DNA from: an uncultured Porphyromonas sp.
GTDB lineage: Bacteria > Bacteroidota > Bacteroidia > Bacteroidales > Porphyromonadaceae
Assembly (NCBI RefSeq): GCF_905372525.1
Contig: NZ_CAJPPN010000004.1
Location: 1-64,000, forward strand
Length of the DNA stretch: 64,000 nucleotides
Reading direction: 5' to 3'
Numbering within the stretch: position 1 is the first letter of the stretch; every line of letters starts with the position of its first letter. The notes beneath the pieces are model-generated. The model did not search any database. It saw nothing but the letters and a program-made list of their open reading frames with translations, and was not told the origin of the DNA. Positions 36,459-45,560 of the stretch are shown here, piece by piece. Both the position numbers and the translations under genes were made by a program.

Positions 36459-37430
36459 ATGAAGACAAGAGCATATATCTCCCTATCACTCCTCCTCAGC
36501 CTAGGGCTCTGCCTCTGTGCCTGCTCGAGGAAGGAGCCCCCTAGCCCTCCTCAGCCCCCTGAGCCGGGGAAGGAGGAGCCCAAGAAACCCGACAACCCCG
36601 TCCCCAAGCCTCCAAGCAAACAACAGGTACATACCCTCACAATCGAGGGATATAGTCAGCCTCCAAGCCGAGGTTCACTCTCGGCGACCTTCTCCCCTGA
36701 TGGTCTACTCCTAAGCTACACGATCGAGGTGAGAGATAGCAATGGCCGACCAAAACCCGATAAGAGCTCCTCGAAGGTGTATAATCACGTAGGGGACATC
36801 ATCCAGTGGTCTGGTCGAGCGTACACAGACTTTGGCTCATGCGACGTCGTCTCATATGACTACGACTATAGCCTCTCAACCAAGGGGCACGTGATACGAG
36901 AGACCGAAGCCGATATCGTGCGCGGCGCGCATCATACGAACATCTACACCTGGAGAGGATCCCAGATACAACGGATCGATCATATCCTGACGAATGAGCA
37001 ACGAGCCCGCCAATGGATCATCTATGAGTACAGTGGCAAGGATGTCATCACGAAGCTCTATGAAGAGACCTCTCCACGCCCTGTCTGGACGAGGAGGAGC
37101 AGGTATGACGAGGAGCACCGCCTCCTCAGCCGCATCACCGACCATACACCACCCCCGAAGCATAGTCCCTATGAGCAGGTCGGTGCCCCACATGCCGAGG
37201 AGCAGTATGGCTATGATGAGACGATCCTCTCCCTCATCGACCCCATCTACTCCAAGACGCTCTTCCGGCACGACATGATCGGGCACTACGAGGAGCTTGA
37301 GGTACGCTATACCAATAAGGCCTTCGACCCTCATGGGAACCCTACCCTGCGCACCTGCACTCGGACAGATCTCAGGAACAAGGTCAAGCAAGAGTGGGAT
37401 CAAGTGATCACCTACACCTACTACGACTAG
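36459..37430 (+). CDS. YD-repeat-like lipoprotein of unknown function
   Basis: A 323-residue lipoprotein (lipobox CACS region, Cys near residue 22) with a Pro/Lys-rich linker up to about residue 55. The rest shows repeated beta-hairpin phrases such as IYEYSGKDVITKLYEE and SRYDEEHRLLSRITDH. These resemble RHS/YD-type repeats seen in Bacteroidales lipoproteins. It is in the same direction as the two cytolysin-like genes, 133 bp behind them, so it may be an accessory or self-protection protein. This role rests only on position. I do not recognise a named family. Confidence 0.65.
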   Translation: MKTRAYISLSLLLSLGLCLCACSRKEPPSPPQPPEPGKEEPKKPDNPVPKPPSKQQVHTLTIEGYSQPPSRGSLSATFSPDGLLLSYTIEVRDSNGRPKPDKSSSKVYNHVGDIIQWSGRAYTDFGSCDVVSYDYDYSLSTKGHVIRETEADIVRGAHHTNIYTWRGSQIQRIDHILTNEQRARQWIIYEYSGKDVITKLYEETSPRPVWTRRSRYDEEHRLLSRITDHTPPPKHSPYEQVGAPHAEEQYGYDETILSLIDPIYSKTLFRHDMIGHYEELEVRYTNKAFDPHGNPTLRTCTRTDLRNKVKQEWDQVITYTYYD

Positions 37431-37508
37431 TCTAGCCCCTCAGATGATCCTATACCATCCTCTGAAAATCATCGTCGGTGGGGATGGGGGGCACAGATTG
37501 AGAAGGAT

Positions 37509-37555
37509 AGAGAGCGGCCATACGACCTCGGACGAGGTTCGTATGTCCGCTCTCT
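37509..37555 (+). terminator. hairpin closing the cytolysin-like operon
   Basis: A long stem (37509-37529 with 37534-37555, with small bulges) lies 78 bp after the last stop. There is no T-run, so it could be a terminator or another palindromic repeat. Confidence 0.55.
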
Positions 37556-37953
37556 ACGCTCTTACTGCGGAGGTTCCTCCAGATGCTCAGAGTTGTATTC
37601 TGGAGTTCTCTGGCTGAGTCCGTGCCTCTATACTATGCCCAAAGCTAAGTCCATGTGCTGAGTCCGTATACTTATGCATGGGCGTACCCAACGCCAGCTC
37701 CATCCAACCTAGATAGACAAGCTCCCATCTAATCTAATAATCAGGTAGAGGGGCTCACCGGGGATACTCTACCTAGTACATAGACCTACGAGGTCCAGAC
37801 AGAGTACCTCTCCCCCACGAGCTCTGCCGTATGAGCCTATACCTATACTTATCTTTTACCTCTTCCCCAAGCCTCAGCGCCTCCCCCTCCACGTGGCTCC
37901 CCGTCCTCGCCCGAGGGTGAGGGTGAGGGACTCCCCCCAACGGCTATACTCTC
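37556..37953. other. non-coding interval before MITE C
   Basis: No gene is supported. A few short words recur (GAGTCCGT near 37616 and 37663), but I see no clear repeat unit. Confidence 0.4.
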
Positions 37954-38267
37954 GGGTCTGAGGCATCGATATTATTTCTTGTCCTCGGGAGCCTTGCCCC
38001 TCGCTCTGGGCATAGATGCGTTAGGCACTCATCTGGAGCTCTTTCGAGAGCCCTTCGGGGAAGATACCGAGAGCGATGTTGTGTACACGCGTGTATACTG
38101 TAGTGTACACGTGGGTATACAACAGTGTACACGCGTGTACACTTTCCCCCTCTAGGTAATGGGTACTAGCTCGGTAGCTCTACGCCTAGGGGGTAGGTAT
38201 TGCTATCTCGGGGGTAGGCTCCTCGGCGACTTTGCCCTCGGACTCTAGGGACTCCATGCCTCAGCCC
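37954..38267. mobile_element. MITE copy C (diverged)
   Basis: An about 314-bp diverged relative of the MITE. The left end GGGTCTGAGGCAT (37954-37966) and right end ATGCCTCAGCCC (38256-38267) are near-complements. The right arm (TTTGCCCTCGGACTCTAGGGA) aligns with that of copy A (CTTGCCCTCGCACTATAGTGA). The three iterons are conserved at about 38081-38144 in the same orientation as copy A. I could not find a target duplication. Confidence 0.7.
38081..38144. repeat. three 18-bp palindromic iterons (in MITE C)
   Basis: GTGTACACGCGTGTATAC, spacer TGTA, GTGTACACGTGGGTATAC, spacer AACA, GTGTACACGCGTGTACAC. The 22-bp pitch is kept although the flanking MITE sequence has diverged. The coordinates are approximate by one or two bases. 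Confidence 0.85.
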
Positions 38268-38312
38268 AAGGGAATATGCCGTGGGACGCTGTCTGGTCAA
38301 GCAATTTCTTTA

Positions 38313-38320
38313 TACCTTTG
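38313..38320 (+). promoter_or_regulatory. -7 box (TACCTTTG)
   Basis: A full match to TAnnTTTG. The next start codon is at 38518, so the transcript would have a leader of about 190 nt. Confidence 0.6.
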
Positions 38321-38358
38321 TGCCCTAGTTAGATTAGGCTTGTTGTGATCCGATCTAG

Positions 38359-38400
38359 CGTCCCGAGTGCCTCCCATCAGGTAGGTCGGGACGTGGGAGG
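38359..38400 (+). promoter_or_regulatory. possible structured leader RNA with competing pairings
   Basis: CGTCCCGA (38359-38366) pairs with TCGGGACG (38386-38393). CCTCCCA (38370-38376) pairs with TGGGAGG (38394-38400). The two stems interleave, so they form either a pseudoknot or mutually exclusive hairpins. They lie in the long leader of the downstream lipoprotein gene. It matches no riboswitch family I recognise. Confidence 0.4.
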
Positions 38401-38517
38401 GAGACGAGAGCCACCCGATCAACGTTAGTACATTAGGTAGCATCGTCCCCTCAGAGGGGCAGACACTGGCTACACCATTATAGACGCTGACTACATATTA
38501 TATAATAGAGCAGACGC

Positions 38518-39897
38518 ATGAGACGTATCGCACAGAGACTCATCCCTACACTTGCCCTTGGCGTGCTCGCCCTCGTGGGCTGCAAGAGCAAGAAAGCACA
38601 GCTGGAGGACATCCAGCTCTTCAACGGACAGATCCGCTCCTTCAGCCTCTCCTCGGAGGACAAGGATGCTAAGGCCGCCCTCGAGCGTGTCGTCTTCTCG
38701 ATCCGCCATCAGGAGCCGGGCTTGATCACCAACCCCGACCCCCTACCCTACGCCCAGCCCCTCAAGAAGGTGACGCTGAGCATCACCCCCGTAGCCACCA
38801 ATGGCACGGTCGTGGAGGTCGCCCTCGGCACTCAGGGTAGCTTCGAGGAGTGGAAGAAGGGTAAGGTCTATGACCTGAGTAACGGAGTCTCCGACATCAT
38901 GGTGCGCATACGCAACAAGGAGACCAACCCCCGCCTAGGTGAGGGCAACCAGTACACCTATCGGGTACACCTGGAGAAGTATACCAACGACCCACAGACC
39001 TTCGCCTGGCAAGCCCTCTCGGGAGTCTCGGGTCTCCCCGCCGTCTCTTCAGCTCTGGCGACCCTCATCACCGTAGGCTCGCAGCGCTACTGCTACTACG
39101 TGAACCCCAGCGGGGGGAACGAAGTCCGTCTCTTCGCCGGGAGCCCTACGACCTGGGCCTCGGGGAGCCTCTCGGGTATCCCCTCGGGTGAGCGACTCAC
39201 CTCCGTGGCTTCCCTCTCGGGGACGCTCTTCGCCACGACCTCTGCCCACAAGCTCTACCGCTCCTCGGGCCCAAGCTGGGACGTCGTCTCGGGGGTATCG
39301 GCTACCCGTATCCTAGGGGTACTGCCCCGAGGGGAGCGAGCCGAGCGCCTAACCCTCCTCACGCCCAAGGGAAGTGGCTATGCCTTCGCCACTTACACCC
39401 CTACAGAGGGGCTTCGTGTAGGGCATGACGTCCCCTCGACCTTCCCCATCACGGGGGGCTATAGCTTCGCCGAAGGGGGAATCGACTACGTAGGCTCTAG
39501 GCTCTACCTCGTCGGGGGACGTACAGCAGACAACAAGGTCGTCACCAGCCAATGGATCACGACCAACGGTACGGACTGGGGGCAGGAAGCCACCGACATC
39601 AAGCTCACTACGACGCCCATCTCGGAGAGCATCGTACAGGAGGCTGGCACCAGCCGTCTCTATCGCTTCGCCACTACGAGCACGGGGCTCGTCGTCTACT
39701 TCTCCTCGGACAAGGGGGCACACTGGGAGACTGGGCGAGCTGTCGCTCTAGCTGGGCTCACGCCTAGCGACTTCGCCTCCTCCTCGATCTTTGCCTTCCA
39801 GGGGGCAGAGGCGAAGAAGATCTACCTCATCCGTACCACCTCGGCAGGCGTCTCCACGCTCTACGAGGGGACGATCCGCAGAGAGGAGCACCACTAG
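38518..39897 (+). CDS. DUF6242-like lipoprotein
   Basis: A 459-residue lipoprotein (lipobox LVGC, Cys at residue 22). The N-terminal beta-domain (about 30-150; VTLSITPVATNGTVVEVALG, then YTYRVHLEKY) is of a cadherin/Ig-like kind. It is followed by Kelch/beta-propeller-like repeats (FATTSAHKLYRSS, RLYLVGGRTADNKVVTSQW, SSDKGAHWE). In Bacteroidales such a protein often precedes the DUF6089-uppS-bamA block, as here, so I tentatively call it DUF6242-like. Its function is unknown, presumably at the envelope. Confidence 0.65.
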   Translation: MRRIAQRLIPTLALGVLALVGCKSKKAQLEDIQLFNGQIRSFSLSSEDKDAKAALERVVFSIRHQEPGLITNPDPLPYAQPLKKVTLSITPVATNGTVVEVALGTQGSFEEWKKGKVYDLSNGVSDIMVRIRNKETNPRLGEGNQYTYRVHLEKYTNDPQTFAWQALSGVSGLPAVSSALATLITVGSQRYCYYVNPSGGNEVRLFAGSPTTWASGSLSGIPSGERLTSVASLSGTLFATTSAHKLYRSSGPSWDVVSGVSATRILGVLPRGERAERLTLLTPKGSGYAFATYTPTEGLRVGHDVPSTFPITGGYSFAEGGIDYVGSRLYLVGGRTADNKVVTSQWITTNGTDWGQEATDIKLTTTPISESIVQEAGTSRLYRFATTSTGLVVYFSSDKGAHWETGRAVALAGLTPSDFASSSIFAFQGAEAKKIYLIRTTSAGVSTLYEGTIRREEHH

Positions 39898-39942
39898 CCT
39901 CTACGGCGCAGATGCTCCCCACCCTCATCCTACACTAGGCTC

Positions 39943-40644
39943 ATGCGCTCCCGCCACGAGCTACGATGGTGCGGGCTCCTAGCCCTAGGACTCATAGGGA
40001 GTCCCGAGGGGCTCTCAGCTCAGGAATACAAGTATGAGATCGGAGTCGCCCTAGGCTCTGCCTACTATGTGGGGGAGCTCGGTGATCGGGGAGCCTTCGG
40101 CAGGCAGGGAGCGAGCCTCGCACTCACCCTTCGCCACCCGCTAGGACTACGCTGGGCCTGGACAAGCCAACTCGGCTACCGAAGGCTAAGGGGAGCACTC
40201 TCCCCTACAAGTCGAGCCTTCCCCACGATCGGGGGTAGAGCCTTCAGCCGAGGGATCATAGACCTCTCTCTCGGGGGCGAATATCACTTCTTCGCCTACA
40301 GCGATGGACAGCGCTACCTAGGGACACGTTCGTGGACACCCTACCTAGGGGCTGGTCTAGGACTACTCCTTGGCAAGGGCTATCCCCGCACCCTCATCGC
40401 ACCGAGCGTCTACCTCACCCTCGGGGTGAAGTATCGCCTCACTCCTCGCCTCGACCTCACGGCCAGCTGGACGCACCACCGAAGTGGTACCGACCGCCTA
40501 GAGGTCACCAGAGCAGGCACCGCCTGGATGGCGAACCCACATGGATGGGGGGAGGCAGGCATCAAGGGGCACGATAGCTACGGCTACTGGAGCCTCGGAG
40601 TCAGCTGGAGGGTAGGACGGACAAGCGGCGAAGGCTGCTACTAG
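39943..40644 (+). CDS. DUF6089-like outer-membrane beta-barrel protein
   Basis: A 233-residue exported protein. The signal peptide ends near SAQ (about residue 28). It continues as YKYEIGVALGSAYYVGELGD, the phrase expected at the start of DUF6089 proteins. Alternating strands through RLTPRLDLTASWTHH fit an eight-stranded OmpA-like barrel. In this family it commonly sits directly upstream of uppS and bamA in Bacteroidales, so an envelope-assembly role is plausible. No catalytic residues are seen. Confidence 0.75.
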   Translation: MRSRHELRWCGLLALGLIGSPEGLSAQEYKYEIGVALGSAYYVGELGDRGAFGRQGASLALTLRHPLGLRWAWTSQLGYRRLRGALSPTSRAFPTIGGRAFSRGIIDLSLGGEYHFFAYSDGQRYLGTRSWTPYLGAGLGLLLGKGYPRTLIAPSVYLTLGVKYRLTPRLDLTASWTHHRSGTDRLEVTRAGTAWMANPHGWGEAGIKGHDSYGYWSLGVSWRVGRTSGEGCY

Positions 40645-40654
40645 AGATAATAAG

Positions 40655-40662
40655 TATATTTG
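40655..40662 (+). promoter_or_regulatory. -7 box (TATATTTG) before uppS
   Basis: TATATTTG (TAnnTTTG form) lies 44 bp upstream of the uppS GTG start. It could drive uppS-bamA-ompH-ompH. Confidence 0.5.
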
Positions 40663-40706
40663 TAGAGGGTAAAACCTCGTTAGATAGTAAACAAAGCAAA
40701 GAAAGC

Positions 40707-41489
40707 GTGTCAAAGACAAGGTCTGCCACAGAGGGACTAGAGGAGCAGGAGACGACCCAGCCCTGGGTCAGAGTGCCCCGCCACGTGGCTATCATCATGG
40801 ATGGCAACGGACGCTGGGCACAGCAGCGTGGGCTACCACGTGCCGAGGGACATATACGAGGGCAGGATGCCCTACGTGCTACTCTGCGTGCAGCCGCTGA
40901 GCTAGGGGTCGAGTATCTGACGGTCTACGCCTTCAGTACCGAGAACTGGGCACGCCCCCAGCAGGAGGTAGAGGCACTCATGGAGCTCCTCGTCTCTGCG
41001 ATCCACTCCGAGACCCCCGAGCTCATGAGCCAGGGGGTACGCCTACGGGCTATCGGTGACCTCAGTCGCCTACCCGAGCGTGCCCGCCAGTCGCTCTACG
41101 AGTGCATCGAGAGGACGAAGGACAATAGGCAGATCACCCTCGTGCTAGCGCTCAGCTATTCCTCCAGAGACGAGCTTACCCGAGCCACCCGCCGTATCGC
41201 GGGGGCTATCCACCGAGGTGAGCTCCAGGAGACAGACATCACCGAGGAGCTCATCACGAGCTACCTCGACACCGCCGACCTCCCCGACCCCGACCTACTC
41301 ATACGTACGGGGGGCGAGGAGCGCATCAGCAACTATCTCCTCTGGCAGGCTGCCTACTCCGAGCTCTTCTTCTCGCCAGTCTACTGGCCTGACTTCGACA
41401 AGGCTGCCCTAGAGGCCGCCCTAGAGGCTTATGCCTCCCGTGAGCGCCGCTTCGGCAAGACAAGTGAACAGATACAACTGGAGGACTAG
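40707..41489 (+). CDS. uppS: isoprenyl (undecaprenyl diphosphate) synthase
   Basis: A 260-residue cis-prenyltransferase that makes the C55 lipid carrier for peptidoglycan and O-antigen. The substrate-binding start HVAIIMDGNGRWAQQRG is at about residues 26-42, with catalytic Asp in MDGNG. TVYAFSTENWARP, the RTGGEERISNYLLWQAAYSE signature and the late WPDF are all present. The start codon is GTG at 40707, and no better ATG precedes the core. It lies 44 bp before bamA, a common arrangement. Confidence 0.96.
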   Translation: MSKTRSATEGLEEQETTQPWVRVPRHVAIIMDGNGRWAQQRGLPRAEGHIRGQDALRATLRAAAELGVEYLTVYAFSTENWARPQQEVEALMELLVSAIHSETPELMSQGVRLRAIGDLSRLPERARQSLYECIERTKDNRQITLVLALSYSSRDELTRATRRIAGAIHRGELQETDITEELITSYLDTADLPDPDLLIRTGGEERISNYLLWQAAYSELFFSPVYWPDFDKAALEAALEAYASRERRFGKTSEQIQLED

Positions 41490-41533
41490 CCCTCGGCGAC
41501 ACCCCCTCCACACCTCGACGATATAAAGACTCT

Positions 41534-44281
41534 ATGCGCAATAGACTCCCCGCACTCCTCTTCGTGTCCTGTCTCCTCTCGGTAGGGATCCTAGAGGCTA
41601 AGCCCCACACTACGGCTCGCACCCTAAGCGACTCGACCACCACAGCCACAGGCCCCGTGGTACAGTACCCAGCAGTGAACTATGAGCACCCCGTCACGAA
41701 GACCATCGCTGAGGTCAAGATCACGGGCTCGACGAGCTACGACGACTTCGTCCTCAGTAGTCTCTCGGGGCTCAACGTAGGCGATGTAGTCCAGATCCCA
41801 GGCAATGCCTTGACCTCGGCCGTGAACCGCTACCTACAGTCGGGGTACTTCTCCAATGCTCGGGTGATCATACGTCGCTACGAGGGGGACAAGGTCTTCA
41901 TCGAGATCGCCCTCACCGAGCGTCCACGGATCAATGCCATCACCTTTACCGGTGTCTCCAAGGGCGACCGTGAGGACCTCGAGAAGCGCACAGGCCTTAG
42001 GAAGGGCGTACAGGTCTCCCCTAACGTCTTAGACCGCACCCGCCAGCTCGTCAAGAAGTACTACGATGAGAAGGGCTACCGGGACATGCGTATGTCCATC
42101 AAGCAGTCTCAAGCCTCAGGACAGCCCGGCTACGTAGACCTCGATATCGACATCGACCGTAGTGGCAAGACGAAGGTGCGCAACATCTACTTCGAGGGCA
42201 ACGAAGCACTTACCCCCCATCAGCTACGTATGGCCATGGGGAAGACCAACGAAGGCTTCTCCTTCTCCCGTGGTCGTGCCCTCTCCTCCCTGCTCAAGAT
42301 ATTCAAGCAAAAGAAGTTCGTAGACGCCGACTACAAGGAAGACCTACAGAACCTGATTAAGAAGTACCACTCCTTCGGCTACCGAGATGCCGAGCTCCTC
42401 TCCGACAGCATCGTGCCCGTCCCAGGCGAGCGCAAGGTAGACATCTACCTCAAGCTCAACGAAGGGAAGAAGTACTACATCAAGGGCGTACGCTTCGTCG
42501 GGAACACCAAGTATCCCGCCTCCGTCCTCGATCAGGTGCTGGGGATCCGTCCCGGTGACGTCTACGACCAGAAGCGACTAGAGAGCCGCCTGACCACCGA
42601 CGAGGATGCCGTGAGCAATCTCTACTACAACAACGGCTATATCTTCGCTGGGGTAGACCCCGTGGAGACCAATATCGAGGGGGACTCCGTCTCTCTGGAC
42701 ATCCGCATCACCGAAGGGCCACAGGCTACCATCGACAAGGTGAAGATCCGTGGTAACGATATCGTCTACGAGGACGTCGTGCGCCGTGAGCTCTATACCA
42801 AGCCCGGTATGCTCTTCAGCAAGGAGGATCTGATGAACTCCTTCCGTATGCTCAACCAGCTCGGACACTTCGACGCTGAGAAGTCCATCCCCAAGCCCGT
42901 GCCTAACCCTCAGAACGGGACTGTGGACATCGAGTATGACCTCACCCCTAAGAGCAACGACCAGCTCAACCTCTCCATCGGGTGGAGCCAGACAGGGATC
43001 ATCGGATCCATTGGCTTTACCTTCACCAACTTCTCGATACAGAACCTCTTCCGACCCAGCATGTACAAGGGGATCATCCCTCAGGGGGACGGACAGAAGC
43101 TCTCGATCTCGGGACAGACAAATGCTCGCTACTACAACCAGCTGAGTATCTCCTTCAGTGACCCTTGGTTCGGCAAGAAGCGCCCCAACCTCCTATCCGT
43201 AAGTGCCTTCTACTCCCGCACGACTGCTATCGACCAGCGCTACTACTCAGGACAGGTACGTAATATGGGGTACTATCCCGGCTATGGCTATGGTGGCTAC
43301 GGGGGCTACGGCTATGGGGGCTATGGCTACGGAGGCTACGGCTACAACAATGGCTACAACAACTACAACGAGGGTGCCTCGACCCTCTATGAGAACTCGT
43401 ACGACTCCGACAAGTCCCTCAGCATGTTCGGGCTCTCGATAGCTAACGGACGACGTCTGAACTGGCCCGACAACTGGTTCCAGCTCACTGCGTCGCTCAA
43501 CTACACCCACTACAGACTGAACAACTGGGTGTACAACACCTTCGAGAACTTCCACCACGGTAGCGCCAACGACATCAACGTAGAGCTACGTATCGACCGT
43601 AACTCCATCGACAACCCCGTCTACACCCGTCGTGGATCCGAGTTCTCCCTCTCGGTGAGCCTAACCCCTCCCTACTCACTCTTTGACAAGAAGGACTACT
43701 CGGACCCCAACCTACCCTCTTCCGACCGCTACCGCTTCATCGAGTACCACAAGTGGAAGTACTCCGGTAAGATATTCCTCCCGCTGATGAACCCCATGAC
43801 CGTCAAGCGCACTCCCGTGCTGATGGCTCGCGTAGAAGGGGGTATCATCAATAGCTACAACAAGTACAAGCGCTCCCCCTTCGGTACCTACTACATGGGG
43901 GGCGATATGATGTCGGGCTCTATGAGCTACATGAACGAGACCATCGGGCTACGTGGCTACAAGAACGGCTCTATCGCAGGTGCTAACTACGACTACGCCT
44001 ACTCCTACATGCGTGCTAGCCTCGAGCTACGCTACCCACTGATCTTCGAGCAGTCCACCACGGTATGGGTGCTCGCCTTCGCTGAGGCAGGTAACGCTTG
44101 GCAGGACATCAGCCGCTACAATCCCTTTGACCTCAAGCGCTCCGCCGGCCTCGGTGTCCGTGTGGTGATGCCTTTGATCGGTCTGCTTGGTCTCGACTGG
44201 GGCTATGGCTTCGACCGCCCCAACGGCTATCAGGAGCGTGGCGGTAGCAACATCCACTTCGTCCTCGGTCGTGACCTCTAG
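41534..44281 (+). CDS. bamA: outer-membrane protein assembly factor BamA
   Basis: A 915-residue Omp85 protein that inserts beta-barrels in the outer membrane. After the signal peptide come five POTRA domains (about 50-450; for example NIYFEGNEALTPHQLRMAMG and GVRFVGNTKYPASVLDQVLG). The 16-strand barrel includes the conserved late loop-6 segment (GGDMMSGSMSYMNETIGLRGYKNGS, where the VRGF/Y motif reads LRGY). An unusual Gly/Tyr-rich stretch of about 40 residues (about 577-615) lies in the barrel and may be a surface loop. Two ompH chaperone genes follow. Confidence 0.95.
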   Translation: MRNRLPALLFVSCLLSVGILEAKPHTTARTLSDSTTTATGPVVQYPAVNYEHPVTKTIAEVKITGSTSYDDFVLSSLSGLNVGDVVQIPGNALTSAVNRYLQSGYFSNARVIIRRYEGDKVFIEIALTERPRINAITFTGVSKGDREDLEKRTGLRKGVQVSPNVLDRTRQLVKKYYDEKGYRDMRMSIKQSQASGQPGYVDLDIDIDRSGKTKVRNIYFEGNEALTPHQLRMAMGKTNEGFSFSRGRALSSLLKIFKQKKFVDADYKEDLQNLIKKYHSFGYRDAELLSDSIVPVPGERKVDIYLKLNEGKKYYIKGVRFVGNTKYPASVLDQVLGIRPGDVYDQKRLESRLTTDEDAVSNLYYNNGYIFAGVDPVETNIEGDSVSLDIRITEGPQATIDKVKIRGNDIVYEDVVRRELYTKPGMLFSKEDLMNSFRMLNQLGHFDAEKSIPKPVPNPQNGTVDIEYDLTPKSNDQLNLSIGWSQTGIIGSIGFTFTNFSIQNLFRPSMYKGIIPQGDGQKLSISGQTNARYYNQLSISFSDPWFGKKRPNLLSVSAFYSRTTAIDQRYYSGQVRNMGYYPGYGYGGYGGYGYGGYGYGGYGYNNGYNNYNEGASTLYENSYDSDKSLSMFGLSIANGRRLNWPDNWFQLTASLNYTHYRLNNWVYNTFENFHHGSANDINVELRIDRNSIDNPVYTRRGSEFSLSVSLTPPYSLFDKKDYSDPNLPSSDRYRFIEYHKWKYSGKIFLPLMNPMTVKRTPVLMARVEGGIINSYNKYKRSPFGTYYMGGDMMSGSMSYMNETIGLRGYKNGSIAGANYDYAYSYMRASLELRYPLIFEQSTTVWVLAFAEAGNAWQDISRYNPFDLKRSAGLGVRVVMPLIGLLGLDWGYGFDRPNGYQERGGSNIHFVLGRDL

Positions 44282-44345
44282 TCCGCACCGAGCGCGCAGT
44301 ATCCCGACAAACCCAGTGTTTCACCCCAATAAGCGTATGCAAGTT

Positions 44346-44858
44346 ATGAAGAAGATCCTTTTTCTCTTCGCCCTCATCCTCCTCTCTTGGGGAGCTGCCG
44401 AGGCACAGAAGTTCGCTCTCGTGGACATGGAGTACATCCTAAAGAAAGACCCATCCTATGAGGTGATGAACCGCCAGCTCGAGGACCTATCCAAGAAGTG
44501 GCAGAGCGAGGTGACCACCCTAGAGAACAAAGCACAGGCTGCCTATAAGAGCTACCAAGGCGAGGTCGCCTTCCTATCGGCCGAGCAGAAGAAGGCTCGT
44601 GAGGAAGCGATCGTCTCCGTCGAGAAGCAGGCCTACGAGCTCAAGCGTAAGTACTTCGGCCCCGAAGGCGAGCTGTTCAAGAAGCGAGAAGCCCTCATGA
44701 AGCCCATCCAAGACCGTGTATGGGCTGCGATGAAGGAACTAGCCCGGGCACAGGGCTATCAGCTCATCATCGACCGTACCTCCTCCAAGATCGTCTACGC
44801 CGACCCCGCACTAGACGTCAGCGAGACCCTCGTAGCCAAGCTCGGCCTAGCACGCTAA
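44346..44858 (+). CDS. OmpH/Skp family periplasmic chaperone 1
   Basis: A 170-residue Skp-like protein that escorts unfolded outer-membrane proteins to BamA. The signal peptide MKKILFLFALILLSWGAAEAQ is followed by KFALVDMEYILKKDPSYEV and a long charged coiled coil (about 45-120), then the C-terminal beta-part (LIIDRTSSKIVYADPALDVSE). The frame is open further upstream into bamA, but the signal peptide fixes the start at 44346; ATG 44337 is an alternative. It lies 64 bp after bamA. Confidence 0.93.
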   Translation: MKKILFLFALILLSWGAAEAQKFALVDMEYILKKDPSYEVMNRQLEDLSKKWQSEVTTLENKAQAAYKSYQGEVAFLSAEQKKAREEAIVSVEKQAYELKRKYFGPEGELFKKREALMKPIQDRVWAAMKELARAQGYQLIIDRTSSKIVYADPALDVSETLVAKLGLAR

Positions 44859-44907
44859 TCCACGCTCATAATAATCTCAAAATAAAAACGTAACACAAGA
44901 CAGACAA

Positions 44908-45456
44908 ATGAAGAAGTTTCTGATTTCACTGCTCCTCATGCTTCCGCTCATCCTCCCCGCACAGGCTCAGCAGAAGATCGGTATCGTCAATACCACTGCC
45001 ATCATGGAGGCTCTCCCCGACGTCAAGACCGCTACGGCCAAGATCCAGGACCTCGCTAAGCAGTACGATGCTGAGATCAAGCGTATGCAGGACGAGCTCA
45101 AGACCAAGCTTGAGGCCTATCAGAAGGAAGAAGCGACCATGACCGAGGTCATCAAGAAGCGTCGCCAGCAGGAGCTACAGGAGATGGAGGCTCGCATACA
45201 GAATAGCTACCAGATGATGCAGGAAGAGGTACAGAAGGAGCACGAGAAGCTCATGGCTCCTATCCGCACCAAGGTCACTACCGCCATCAGCAAGGTCTGC
45301 GAAGCTCAGGGATGTGCCTATATCCTCGAGTCCAGTGCACTGCTCGCCACCGGTAGCTCTGCCCTAGACCTCACCCAGGCCGTCAAGGATGCCCTAGGTA
45401 TCAAGGCTGGTGCAGCTACCACTGCTGCTCCTAAGGCTACCACGGGTAAGAAGTAA
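44908..45456 (+). CDS. OmpH/Skp family periplasmic chaperone 2
   Basis: A 182-residue second Skp-like chaperone. The signal peptide ends at AQAQ (residues 18-21), and then KIGIVNTTAIMEALPDVK opens the fold. The coiled-coil arms (about 45-120) are rich in Glu, Lys and Gln. The C-terminal tail is Ala/Thr/Lys-rich. It is a tandem paralogue of the gene 49 bp upstream, as is common behind bamA in Bacteroidetes. The terminator at 45520 ends the operon. Confidence 0.93.
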   Translation: MKKFLISLLLMLPLILPAQAQQKIGIVNTTAIMEALPDVKTATAKIQDLAKQYDAEIKRMQDELKTKLEAYQKEEATMTEVIKKRRQQELQEMEARIQNSYQMMQEEVQKEHEKLMAPIRTKVTTAISKVCEAQGCAYILESSALLATGSSALDLTQAVKDALGIKAGAATTAAPKATTGKK

Positions 45457-45519
45457 TCACCTCCTAGCCCGAACAACGGCGCCCCCTCCCGACCTAGTCC
45501 TCCGAGGCTAGGTCAGACA

Positions 45520-45560
45520 AGCGAAGGCTATATCCGCATCCTGCAGATATAGCCTTCGCT
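45520..45560 (+). terminator. terminator of the bamA-ompH operon
   Basis: A perfect 15-bp stem (45520-45534 with 45546-45560) has an 11-nt loop. A smaller hairpin (45491-45514) precedes it. The tail CATTATACC is only weakly T-rich. Confidence 0.75.

Noticed and set aside
44187..44345. N-terminal extension of the first OmpH frame
   Set aside because: It overlaps bamA in another frame and precedes a clear signal peptide that begins at 44346.
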